A DNA stretch of 64,000 nt. Origin: Archilochus colubris (lineage: Eukaryota; Chordata; Aves; Apodiformes; Trochilidae). How positions within the stretch are numbered: the first letter of the stretch is position 1; every line of letters begins with the position of its first letter. A program made the position numbers and the translations under genes. Under the pieces are notes generated by a model that saw only the letters and a program-made list of their open reading frames with translations, was not told the DNA's origin and did not search any database. Of this stretch, positions 44,059 to 55,839 are shown piece after piece. The stretch is from positions 5,724,657 to 5,788,656 of the forward strand of contig CM041107.1 of assembly GCA_023079485.1 (NCBI GenBank), read 5' to 3'.

Positions 44059-46545
44059 CTTTCAGTTTCAGTGAGTAGTTCCCTCCACAAAGCTCCCAAA
44101 CTCTGGTGGTAAAAAGGTGAAACCTTGCATTTGGGGACAGTTCCAGTGTAAGGTGTGAACCATGATTTCAATCAACACTTCCAAAGACTCTTTTAACCAA
44201 GCTGAACAACAATACCCCAGGCAAATTGAACCCTTCTACCCTTTCCTACCTCCAATCTTGTCGAGCAGACTGTGTCACATCAGGGCCATTTGGGGCATGT
44301 GGATTTGTGCCAGGGAGCAGTACTGGGGTGAGTTAATGCAGGAGCAGCAGGGATGGATCCTGAGCACCCCAAGGTGCTGCCCTGAGCTGCTCCTACACCT
44401 CCAGCCCACGCCTGCTTTGGGCAGACCCTCACTAAGCCCAGCAGCCAAGGTTTCCAACCCGATGGTTTTGTAGACCTGGCAATAATATCATGCAAAAAGG
44501 CATTTGCAAGTGTCAGGTGTTATTAGTTTCTGCATAAAAAACCCTAGAATCCCCTCCCCATAGTCCTGTTCAGCCAGAAGCTTCTAAAGCTCAGAAGACA
44601 AAAGTGATCCCTTTGCTTATTCTGAGTGACAGGAGCAATCCATCCATTCATGTGACTTTTATCCATCAGTTCATTATGCTTTATGGCTATGCTGATGGCT
44701 GTTTTCCCATTTCCTACTTTTTCTTTTTATTGCCACGATGTGACATGCTTTATTCATTGCACCAGGATTTATCCCTGTTACCTGCTTTATTCTTTCATTG
44801 TATTTTATACCAGCTTGGCTGTGCTTGAGGTCCATCCAGCCTCCCTCTAGACATATCTTACTGTATTTAGTTATTATACATTACTTTACATGCTGCCTTC
44901 TTTACTCAGACATAAAAAATAATAAACCTGAGGACATTTAAGTGCTCACAGAGGTAACAGACTATTGTTTGCATTCAGCTGGAGAGAGGAAATTGCTGGG
45001 TCAGCTTTTACTTACAAAGCTCTGCAAGAACAAGGCCATCCTTTGCTTCTAAATAAGGCAGCAGCTTCATCCAAACAGTCAGCCAACACGGATTAATTAA
45101 TAAACCACTTCTATTTAATTGTTATTCCAGCATGGGATTAATGGAGAGAGCTCTCCCACCTTGGTCTAGCCTTATAAAATTAAATATGGGATTCACCTCC
45201 CCGTTAGGACACTTAAATTTAGCTGTCTGCTTCTGTGCCAGGGACCTAAACACCCAACACATCTGAAGATCTGCTCCAGTGTTTAGGTCACTTCAGAGCA
45301 GACACTCATAAGGAACCAGCTCCAGCCCCCTCTTTGCTCTGAGGGCCACATCTCCTTTTATTTTTTTCTCTCCTAGCACAGAGATAATCTCCATCTAACA
45401 CCAAAATGCTGGACAGGAGCAGCAGGGATTTGCTGCTGGATCCACACCAGAGTCCTGCACCAGCCCACTGGACTCCAAAGGTGCTGGGAGGTGCTGGTTC
45501 TCTTCCAGCACAAAGGCCAAGCCAGGATCAGGTCAGGCCAGGAGAACCAGACACACTCCACAAGAGCAGTTCACATCCAGAGCCAAATTCACCTTATTTG
45601 AGGGCAAAGGAGAGCTCAGACCTGGAGCTTGCCCATTGCAAACCGCAGGAGATTTGTCCAATTAGTGGGTTGCTGCTCACCACAACAGGAAAACAACATA
45701 TTTCTGGAACTTAGTCACCATAAAAATAAAAAAAAATCTCCTCCCTTTTGCATTTTCCATCCTCAGGTCTGTGCACAACCTGCCCTTGCTGCTGCCTGGG
45801 GGCATTTGCACTTGTTTCCCATTCATGATCTTTTTCTTCCTACTCCTGATGTGCTCAGGGAAAAAACAAACTATCTGAGGGCAAAGGGGTAGAAGGGTCC
45901 CTGCTGCTACATCTGCAAATGGGCAACGATGGATTGAGACACCAAAAAAAGGTGTTTTCTGTACAAAGCTTGGCAGAACACACTGGGTGAGGAAATGGCC
46001 CTTGAAATATCTACACCTAGGTTGGAGCTTACCCAGAGGCTGCTCCTGCTCCTTCACTCATTCCCATGCTTTCCACCCAACTTGCAGCAGATAAAGGTGA
46101 TTATATGTATATTATTTTTTTTTTAAATAAATCAGCCATGGCCAACAGCAACAGCCCAAAAACCTAGGAAAACACTGAGGATTTGCCCAGCAGAGTGAAG
46201 CCTCTTCAGCCCCAGGAAAGTCAACTGGAGCTTAAACTGAGCTCAGGAGAGCAAAGGGGGCTTCAAGGAGTCAGTCAGGCTGATGGAGATGTAGGGAAGA
46301 AGGGCAAACATGGACCACAAGGCTCCCATTGTCTGTGTTAAAACATTTGCTGTGTTAAAACACTTCAAGAATTTAAAATTTCACTTCTGGCAGTCTGAGG
46401 GACTGCTGCCCAGAGCAGAATGGGAACCTTCTCCAAGGGAAGCAGCATGAGAGAAAGGAGATGGAGATGGAGAGGTGGCAGAGAGGGACACGGGGTAGGG
46501 GATTTGGTGACCTGGGGAGTGAGGCAGAGCCCTGTCCCCATCCAG

Positions 46546-46606
46546 GGGGTTGGAATTAGATCATCTTGAAGGTCCCTTCCAACCCCAAACCATTCTATGG
46601 CTATGA
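46546..46606 (+). mobile_element. CR1 3'-end scrap, about 60 bases
   Basis: GGGGTTGGAATTAGATCATC, then GAAGGTCCCTTCCAACCCC and CATTCTATGGCTATGA: the last 60 bases of a CR1 with a degenerate tail. Confidence 0.85.
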
Positions 46607-49600
46607 CTTGCTGAATGGTCCTTGCACTATCACCACTCTCACCTCCCAGGAAATAAAAAGAAGAACAATTTGGTGGCTGTTGTGCTGGAAGCAAAACATC
46701 TTCCTGGTTTTCTCAGAAAGCTCCAGGTGAAAGGACATTTCTCCTGCTCTGGCTATGCCTGACTCCAGCTCCTGCTGATCCCAGCCTTGTAGGATGGGTA
46801 CCCCCAGCAGCCAGCTCTGGGGGAGCCAATAAATTGCAGCTCCTGAGTGATTGGGTTTTTTTCAGCAAAACCCCATCTCAGCCCTACAGCTGGCTCAGCA
46901 GCAGGCAAAGCACCCTGGGCTGAGCAGGCCTGGCATGGCTGGGTCCTGTCTCAGCTCTGCCCTGACCACAGGGATGTCCATGAGCAAATTCCTGCTCTCC
47001 TCAAGTTCCTGGGACACCATCAGCTCTGCAGAACACTTGTTTTTCTCCAACACGACAGTGGCCTCTGGATGTCACTGCAGCACAGCTGATGGGGGTGCTG
47101 GCTCAGGTGGCTTTGGGTCCCTGAAAGGCAGCATCACACTTAAGGGTTCCAAGTGGTCTTTTCTCCTGACTGCCCTCAGGACTGTTTATCTTAAAGTATT
47201 GCTGCAGTTTGGGTGTCCAGCTGACACAAATATTTGTCCTTGCTGCCCAAATAATCCTTTTTTCTTTGTATATGTCCACTATGAAGATCTGTGGCTTTAG
47301 CACAGGGCTCTGTGTCACAGGTAGAGAAGGTTCAACTCTGAGCCCAACCCCAGAACTCAGAGCAGCTGGAACCCTACACACAGGTATTAAAACTTGGCAG
47401 AGTTCTTAAAAGAAAATCCTCCACCCACAATTCTGAATGTAAAAAAAAAAGGGAACATTTTGCTTTGTCATTTTCAGAATGAAACACTTCACCTCCTGAG
47501 GCTGAGAAAGCAGCTGACCTCAGAGTATGGCTTGGTGTTATATTATGGTTAAAAATCCCTGTAGCAATCAAATCAAAATGTTTCACTTGACCAGATTTTG
47601 ACAGACTTATTTTTCAAGGCCCTCAGTTTCTGAATACTTTCCTTTCAGGTCTTTTTTTTTTTTTCTTCCCTTTCTTTTCTTTTCTTCCAAATTTCTGAAC
47701 TGCCTAAGGACCAAAACTGCAGTTATTCACAGATGTACTGTAATTAGCTAGAGTTCTCTGTATCTCTTAAGAATCCAATCAATGATTACTCAAGTGAACT
47801 ACAGAAGCATTGCAGGAATTTAAGCAGGGTAGAGTCCTTAAGCTGATTTTCTGCATGGAGATTAATTTCATCCTGGTTAGAAACAAATGGAATATATCCT
47901 GCTGTCCCCATCCCCTTGTGAGTGTCCTTATTAAGGGTCTAGGCTTAAATTTCTTGGTCAGACCAAGCTCCCACTGAGTTAATGAGTTCTTTGAATGGGA
48001 TTTTGAATTGCTTTTTGCAATAAAGTGGTTTGCACAAAGAGCCCTTCTTTGTTCTCCTTGCAGAAGCCCCTTGCCTTGACTTGCACCCATCTGTCACCCT
48101 CTAACTCTGACATCCAGGTCCCAGTGCAGATCCTGCAAGGAAACTGGGCTTTAGTGGAATGACTGGAAGTGCCCCAGTCCCTGGGCTGGGCAGCACCAAC
48201 TGCTGCCTGCTCCACATCCATCAGGAAGGTAAAAGCCACCCAGCCTGGGGCTCATTCCAAGATGCTTTGCTGCCCAAAAAACTCTTAATTTGGCTGAAAT
48301 CATCAGCTGAGCAGTTTTACTTCAATGAGAAGGTTTTGAGCAGAGTTAAGCATTCCTTGGGACTGCTCTCCAGCATCAGTCACCACACTGGTAGCTTTAA
48401 TTCTTCATCTGAAATGGAAATGGGAATATGAAAGAAAATCTAAGCTGGTGGTGAGTCCTGGGAGAGGTCCTGTTCAGACAAACTCTGGCTGCTTAGATCT
48501 GTATCTCAGCTGGACAAGAGATGCAGAAGCAGAACATAAAAACCCTTAGGTTAAAAGCCCAACCATAATTATCCCAGAGAACATCATCACCAGCAGGGGA
48601 ATGGATAAGAATTTTTAAATTTTGACAGAAGTTCTTTAAAATGTGTGAAAGAAAATCCTGTGCTGTGTCCCAGAGAAGCTGCTGAACTGTGGAGTTGATT
48701 GGATACCTTTGAAGGGGGAAAAGGAGAAGGGAAAGGAGAAAAATAGCTGCAAACATTTAGCAATTACTGAACCATTCTTCTCAAGCACCACAGACAAAGA
48801 CCAGAACAAAACACAAAGCAACCACTTCCTCTCCTTTCTCCACTCCCAGAAAAATGACCCAAGCAGAGTTTTATATAACCCACTAGGAGAAAAAAAAGGC
48901 AGAGATTCCATTAAATTCACTGATGACTTCATCTGTTTTCTATGGATACAGTTTGGCTGCCCCAGTGATAGGTCTCAGTGGGAAATTTTTATGACACACA
49001 AAGAGATAAATTCTTTACATATTTATTTGCTGTTCCTGTGGGTTTTAAAAGCACCATGTGGGCAGCAGCTACCTATGTTTGATAGCAGCTATAGAGGAAC
49101 CCCAGCAGCTGGGAGTTTCTTTTGATCCTGGTAGCTGTCCAAAACGTTACATTGATTTCCAAGTTTTCTTTTGAGTCTTTGAAATCCAGCCCAGCAGTCT
49201 GGGAAGAATTGTATTCTGGCACGACAGCCTCTTTCAGGCCTCCTTTGGACTTGGGGAAGGGGCTGGATTTAACCAGCACTTGGCATCACATTCCAGCCTT
49301 TCTGTCTGTTCCCTGCTGGATACCCTGAATGATGTGCAAAGAAAAGTTTGGCAAACTGCTCTTGAAATGTTGGATAAAAATCACTTAGGCTAAAAAAACC
49401 AACAAAACCTTTTTTTCCTCTAAACCAGCTGTGTCATCTATAAATGGGATCTTTTTTTTTTTTTTTTTTTTCCATGGTTTAGTCTGTTAGTCTTCAGATT
49501 AGAGAGATCTGCCTAAAAAGACTCTCCTGAAGCCAGCTACACATCTTCCTCTGTTCTGGGCTTTCAGGTCCCTGGGTAAGGGCTTTTTTTTGTCTGCATG

Positions 49601-52600
49601 GTTCAGCCCCCTGAGATCTGAGCCCCCCAGCCCTTTTCTCTGCTGGCACTGCTTGTTTCCTGCAGCACCTGGGTGCACATTAATCACAGAGACATGGAGA
49701 GCATCAGCTGAAAGCATCCATCAGCCTTCCGAGTGTGTTACTCCAGGAGCTGTGGGGGGAGGAAGGGAGTGGACTCTGTGGTCCAGTGGTTGGGGTCAAG
49801 GAGCCAAATTTTCCCATGGTGAATCAGCAGTGGCTCCAGCAGCCCCAACAAGGTGAGTAGAATCAAGATGGAGCTTTCCTTGGAGGAAAATCCTTTTTTA
49901 CACCTGGGGGAGCCAGAGGAGCATCTGCTCTGCAAGCTCCACCTCTGCCAAGCCAAAGACCTAGAGTGTGAGCATGGGGAATCCTTGACCCCTTCATACT
50001 CCAAGGGCCACCCGTCTGGAATCTGTTTTCCAAAACCCCAAAAGAGGACAAGGACACTCCTGGAAATCCCCCCTGACACCTCAGGGGGGGGGTTAGAAAA
50101 CCACTTTAGGTGTATTGAGGGCTGGGGTTTCCCCATCACAGACTCACGAGCAACAAGGACACTCCTGCTGACCTCAGGTTTGCTTTGCTTGCTGCACACA
50201 GCCATGGCTTAGGGCTCCAGTTTGTCCCAAAAGGTGCTTCTGAGAGGCCAGATTCTGTGCAATTTTTTTTATTGGTGTCCTTATGGTGTTTTTATTGCTG
50301 TCCTGCTCTCTCCATTCAAGCCCAGGGTTGGAACACAGAACAACCTCGCTGAAGTCAGTGGTGTAAATCCCCTACTAAGAATGGTCTGGCTGGAGTTTTG
50401 TGCCAGAATAACTGCAAACTCAATATGAATTAAAGAAAAAAGTCATTTATATTCCTGGCCAGCTTTTCCTTCCCAGCTTCTTTGGCCCAGAACAATTTCA
50501 GATCTGTGATGTTCTTTTGCAACCGTGGGGAATAACAGAGAAACCCACTCCAAGGTAACAGGGAGAGTGGCTACATAGTGGTAGATTTTACAATGAAGAA
50601 ATTAAAGGCTAGCATGCTTTTTAAAAATGATATAAAGAAACAGTCTGAACTTCCTCCAAAACTAAATTAGCCTGTTAAAAAATTGGGAAATAAATACTGC
50701 TCCTTTCCCCTTATAAAGAACAATAAAACAGGGTTTGTTTCCAGGCAGGCTTCCTGGCTGCAGGTAGCATTTTAAAAAAGAAATCCCAAAATAAAGCAGT
50801 AAAGCATAATTTTAACATACCAAATCCTTGATGTTTTCCAGAATTGCTGTTGTTTCCCTTCCTTCACTTAGCAGGTGTGCTGGGGGTAAAAGGAAAGTAA
50901 GAGAAAAGCATCATGGAGAGAAGCTTCAGTGCTGTAAAAGAGCAGAAAGAGCTTCATTAGAGGAGAAATTAATTATACCTGCAGACAATGGGATTCACCT
51001 GTCCTAACTAGCTCTTAAAAAGACAATGCACTTAGTTCTAGCTTTCCTTAAGCTCTGGGGAAAGGTGCAGAAGTGATGGAGCTGTTTCCAGGAGGGAGGT
51101 GTCCCAGCAGTGCAGAGCTCAGTTTTAATCAGCTGAGGCCCCAAGTTACACCTCAGATCTGTTGAAAGAGGTCCAGTCCTTATTAAAACCCCCACATTTT
51201 TCCTTAGTCATTAATTTTCAACTTTATCTTGCCTTTTTATTGGCACCATGTTCTAACTGTAGCTAGACACAGGTGTGATCAGAGGTAAGGCTGGGGGCTC
51301 TGGGCAGAGGTCCAAAATAGGATCCTTGTCCTGGGAGCCTTGGCTGGAGTTGCTCTGTACAGGGAAGGTTTTGGCATTCCTTTTCCACAAGAAAATAGGT
51401 GCCTGTGCTGGCTTGCCCACCTCCACAGGTCAGCACTGCTCTGAAGACTTCAGGGTTTGTCCCTGACATCCTGCACATGAGATTCCTGCTTTGGGAGTAT
51501 GGAAAGCTGGAAATCTCCTCCCTGCCCTGAGCTGGGGCTTCAACACATTGCACAGGAGAGCTGAACAAAAGAGGGGCAGCAAGCCAGGTCCTTGGGTTGG
51601 GGAGAAAGTTGGGGTTCTTTATAGCTTTTGGGGTTTTTTTTGTTTTTTTTAATTGAAGAAATGGGACTTTATGAAAATCCCTAAAGGCAAGTGCAGGCTC
51701 AGTTCTGGGGCTGAGTGAGGGTTGGCTGGTAACAAACTCCATCCAGTTCAGCACCAGTTTTGCTCAACAGTCAGATGAAAATGACTGGACCTGTAGGAAC
51801 AGAAGCAATGCAGAGGTGGCAGCCAGGACATGCTCAGTGCCTGCTGTATTCTTGCTCAAACAGAGCAAAATCCTTACTAACTTCTGGTCCAGGCTGATCT
51901 GACAGCAAGAGGACCGTGGTGGCTGCCAGTGACCTTATCTTGGGAAACCAGCTCCTGGACTACACCCCTGGAACATGCCCTTTGAGCTCCTAAAATTACC
52001 CCAATTTACATGCTGATTTCTTGCATGTAGATTTTCTTTATTGCAGCCTTGCATCCCAAGCTCTTCACTTGGAGAGACCTCACTCTGCAGGTTCAGATCA
52101 CATCCTTGTCACTTGGACCTTGGCACCAGCATTAAGCATCACTCCAGAATCCCCAAACCCAGAAGAAAAAGCTTGCTCCATCCCTGCCTCACTTCACTGC
52201 TGTCTCCTAAGGACACTTGATGCTAAAATTGAGCATTATCTCCTCTCCACACACTCTGAATTTGCTAGCTGGTTTAATAGAAGATTAATTGCTTTCATTA
52301 CTCCCCTATATTAATTTCCTGATGTTCCAGCAACCATAATATACTTATTTTTATTCTGTAGACACTGCTGCCTCTGCTAAGGAGTTTAGCAAATGGTTTG
52401 GTCGGGGCAATTAGGATTTTTCTGCTTTAATGACAATTCATCACCATTATTTTGAACAGACTTAATCTAAACAAATACCCTTCTACAGACAACTCTGGGA
52501 TTGCCTGAGCTATGCTGGGATTTATGGAATTTTATTGCAAGGCTGAGAGGTGGGAGAGCAATGCAAGGCAAGGCTGGTGCCTGGTTTACAGCAGAGCAGG

Positions 52601-52797
52601 AGCCTGGCTGCTTCCAAGGCACTGAATTCTTGCTGCCAGGTGATGATTTTGCTCTCCAACTGTGCCAGACACACTTCATTTTCCTAAGCAGTTACATCAG
52701 GGCACTGGCAAATTCAGAAAGACTGAATATAAAGTTGGTGTGTCCATGACAGAAAGCACCTGGGACCAAATACTGTGGTTGTATCTACATTATAATC

Positions 52798-52825
52798 ATA
52801 TATATATATATATCTATATATATAT
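52798..52825. repeat. (TA)n microsatellite
   Basis: ATATATAT run with one C interruption. Confidence 0.9.
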
Positions 52826-53281
52826 GCTTTCATTCTCTTTACTGGGCTTTTCCTTGGATTAAATTCCTTCAATGTCTCCCAGTCCTTCTTCCTAAAAGCC
52901 ACAAGCTCACAGATGATGGGATTTGCACAAAGGTCTTTAAAGGAATGTATCCAGGAACTCCTTGTTTGGATGAAAAAAATAAAAAAAAAAATCAAACCTT
53001 TCCCAGGAAAGCAGAGAATCTTTTGGAAAAAACACAGACATTGGATTGCAAACCTCCTGTCCTGTCAACCAAACACTTGGGAAGGGACATTTCCAATGGG
53101 CTGCTGCCCAAAGCCAGGGGATGCAAAGGGTGATGTTTCTTTAACTCTTTTTGGCATTGGAGAGCCTTTTTCTCCCAGGCTGCTCCTCCTTCTCCTCCTC
53201 CTCCTCCTCTTCAGCAGACTAATTCCCACTGTTGCTTTTAATCCTATTAATTGGCCACACTTACTGTGGCATAACTGCATT

Positions 53282-53326
53282 TTAAATGGTTTCATGTTAA
53301 ATGGTTTCATGTTAAATGGTTTCACT
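53282..53326. repeat. 15-bp unit repeated three times
   Basis: TTAAATGGTTTCATG twice, then TTAAATGGTTTCACTG, in direct tandem. Confidence 0.92.
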
Positions 53327-54354
53327 GCCCCTGAAGGAAGCACCCAGGGACTGAAGCAGAGTCCCAGGGGCTGCTGTGCAGCCCTGTACCAACAACCCAG
53401 CTTATGGGAAATTCAACAATTTCTGTTAAATTGTTAAATTCAGCAGTTGCTTCCTGTTTGTCATGGTTTTTGGTTGTTTGGGGTTTGTTTTTTTTCTAGA
53501 CATGGGAGCATCTTGCCACAAGCTCTGTGAACACCATGGGTCTGTCCCTGCCAGCCCCCAGCCCTCCACTTGGACTGTCAAACACCCAAGATCTTTTTCA
53601 TGCCCACCTGTAACTGCTGGAATGCCATAAATCCCACCTCACACCTTCTGAAAAGCAGCTGGGATTTTTGTTATTTTGGGGGGTTTTTGGGGTTGTGTTA
53701 CATAGACCCTGGTGTTGTGCTGGGGGTCATTGTGAGACTTCAGGGCAGCCTCCCCAGTGAATTCTTCATCCTCAGAAAGTGGTTGCAGCTCCCTTTAAAC
53801 CCTCTTAAATAAAGGCAGCCTTATAGGGCAGGTTTGTGTGCTGCCTTTCAAGGCATTTCATTATTTTATTTTTTTCTTCCCTGCTAAAGCAAGGACTGGA
53901 TGTTTCTTCTCCAGCAGTGAAAAGGGAAGAAAGGGTTTAAGGAGGGGATGCAGAAAACTCCACTGCTTGTCTCTGGCTCTGCCCCTGCAGCAGAGAATCC
54001 AGAATTATCCAGAAGCCAAGGGGGAATTTTTCCCTGAGCTGCTCTTTTTCACCTTTAGATGGGGAATAAAGGTGAAAACACTGATTTAAACAGACCCATC
54101 CTGACTCACCCCTGACAGGCATTTTCCCAAGGAAGCTTTCCCAGCTCTGCTTTCCTCCCATCCTGATTTCCCCATCCAGGACAGGTAAGCTCTGCACATT
54201 TTCACATCAGACACCTTCCTATCCTTGGATATCTGTCCAGAGACCAGAGGAATCTCTGTGCTTTTCCCTTTTCCCTTTTCTCAAGCCCCTGTTACTCTCC
54301 TACTCAAGATGGTCTTTAAAGATGTCACCTTACCTATGTATAAATGTGTAAATA

Positions 54355-54390
54355 CATATATATGTGTGTGTGTGTGTGCGTGTGTTTGTG
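54355..54390. repeat. (TG)n microsatellite
   Basis: ATATATATG leading into about ten TG units with one CG and one TTTG interruption. Confidence 0.9.
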
Positions 54391-55717
54391 TTCCCTCCAC
54401 AGCCCACAGCAACCACAGCAATTTCTCTACTGGAAAAAATGAAAAAAAAAAATCAACAACCATTAACATTTCCCAAATACCTGTGGCAAGGAGGAGGATT
54501 GGTCCCTGCTCCCTGCTTCCCTCCCCAGGGCTCAGATTTCACAGAAACTCCTCCTAGGAAATCCTTTGGGTCCTTTCAGATGTTTCTGCATCCCCCAGGA
54601 CCAGCTCAGAGTGATCCATGAGGAGGGGATGGAAAGTTGGGAAGGGGATTTGCCCCCCCCACCACCCTGGGTCCAGGTCCCTGCCTGGGAATCCTTGCAG
54701 GACAATGGGGTTTGGGTGCCTCCTCCAGCCATGGAAAATGGGGTTCTACTGCAAAAAATCATCATTTGCACCATCAGAACCAATAAATATTGCTAAAGGA
54801 GGACGGATCTAGAGCTCTGATTTAGGCAGTAAGCACAGAAGTGATTTTTTGCTTGAGTTAAACAACAAGAAATTAATTGAAATAATAAAAAAAAAAAGCA
54901 GTTAATTGAAAGGTGAAAACCAGTCATGCATCTCAGGGTACACTCATATCCCAAACGACTCGGGTCACTCAGGTTTTATCAGAATCACATTATTCAACTC
55001 AAACCAAAAGATTTCCCACCCACTTCCAGCCATTTTTATGTTCTCCTTTGCTTGGAAGTTGGAATGGAATTTATTTTTTTAAGGGACACAAACAGCTCCT
55101 GATTTTAAAATGTTGCCCAACTCCTCCTGGGAATGGAGCTCTCTGTTTTCATTGAGCAGTTTCAACAACCTGGTTCTTAAATTCTAGGGTCCTGACTCTT
55201 TTTCCCCAAAAAAAACCCTTTTATTGCCACGCTTCCTTTTCTGCTTTGCCACAGAATCCAGGTGAGCCACAGCCCCAGGGGCTGAGAGATTTTTGAATTA
55301 GCTACTGTGATTCATGGCAGCATAAAAGAGAATAGATTTTCACCTGAAAACTCCACTTTTCTTTCTTCCTGAAAGCAGTGGCATCCAGGGCTGGTGTTTA
55401 GAAATAAGTCACTCCAGATATATGCATGCAATTTGCACTTGGAGGAGCTGCTGTGTCTGGATATAACTTTCATGACTATTCAACAGATTCTAATCACATA
55501 AAGCTTCCCATCCCTCCTCTAGTGTCTGTCCAAAGGGACCAATATTAAAAATACCTGAGGAAGACATCACCCTCTGGCTTAGGGACTCTGTGCCACCAAT
55601 GCCAGGCACAGCCAGGGCTTTATTTTTGTGTCAACCCCATAGCTAATCCTGTGGCCAGGCTTTGGTGCTGTATTCATTGCTCAGGCTGCACAAAACCTGC
55701 TCTTCATCCAATCTTTG

Positions 55718-55836
55718 AATGGGTTGGGTTGGAAGGGACCTCAAACCTCCCCCAGTGCCACCCCCCTAGGTGCACTGGATGAGCTTTGAGGTCCCTTCAA
55801 ACCCAAATCCAAGTCTGGGGAATCTGGGATTCTATA
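55718..55836. mobile_element. Two CR1 3' scraps in opposite orientation
   Basis: The left scrap (55,718-55,750) is minus-strand: GGGTTGGGTTGGAAGGGACC. The right scrap (about 55,779-55,836) is plus-strand: GAGGTCCCTTCAAACCCAA ending GGGATTCTATAGG. The shared 20 bases form an inverted repeat. Confidence 0.8.
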
Positions 55837-55839
55837 GGA

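Larger units (their letters stand above)
39833..46545. other. Region upstream of LAPTM5, no gene recognised
   Basis: No coding exon seen on either strand. It contains a (GGGAT)n array at 42,741-42,803, a diverged CR1 at 43,829-44,058 and T-rich runs near 40,450, 41,205-41,230 and 42,461-42,490. It also has AT-rich unique sequence at 44,600-45,200. Open frames here are short and without recognisable domains. A PU.1-like GAAAGAGGAA lies on the minus strand at 40,481-40,490. Confidence 0.6.
46607..55717. other. Intergenic region, no gene recognised
   Basis: No coding exon recognised on either strand. Features seen are simple repeats (T-run at 49,452-49,471, TA at 52,798-52,825, TG at 54,355-54,390), a triple 15-bp repeat at 53,282-53,326 and an AT-rich, TAAT-dotted stretch at about 52,255-52,470. 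SDC3, expected beyond LAPTM5 by synteny, shows no exon here. Confidence 0.55.
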
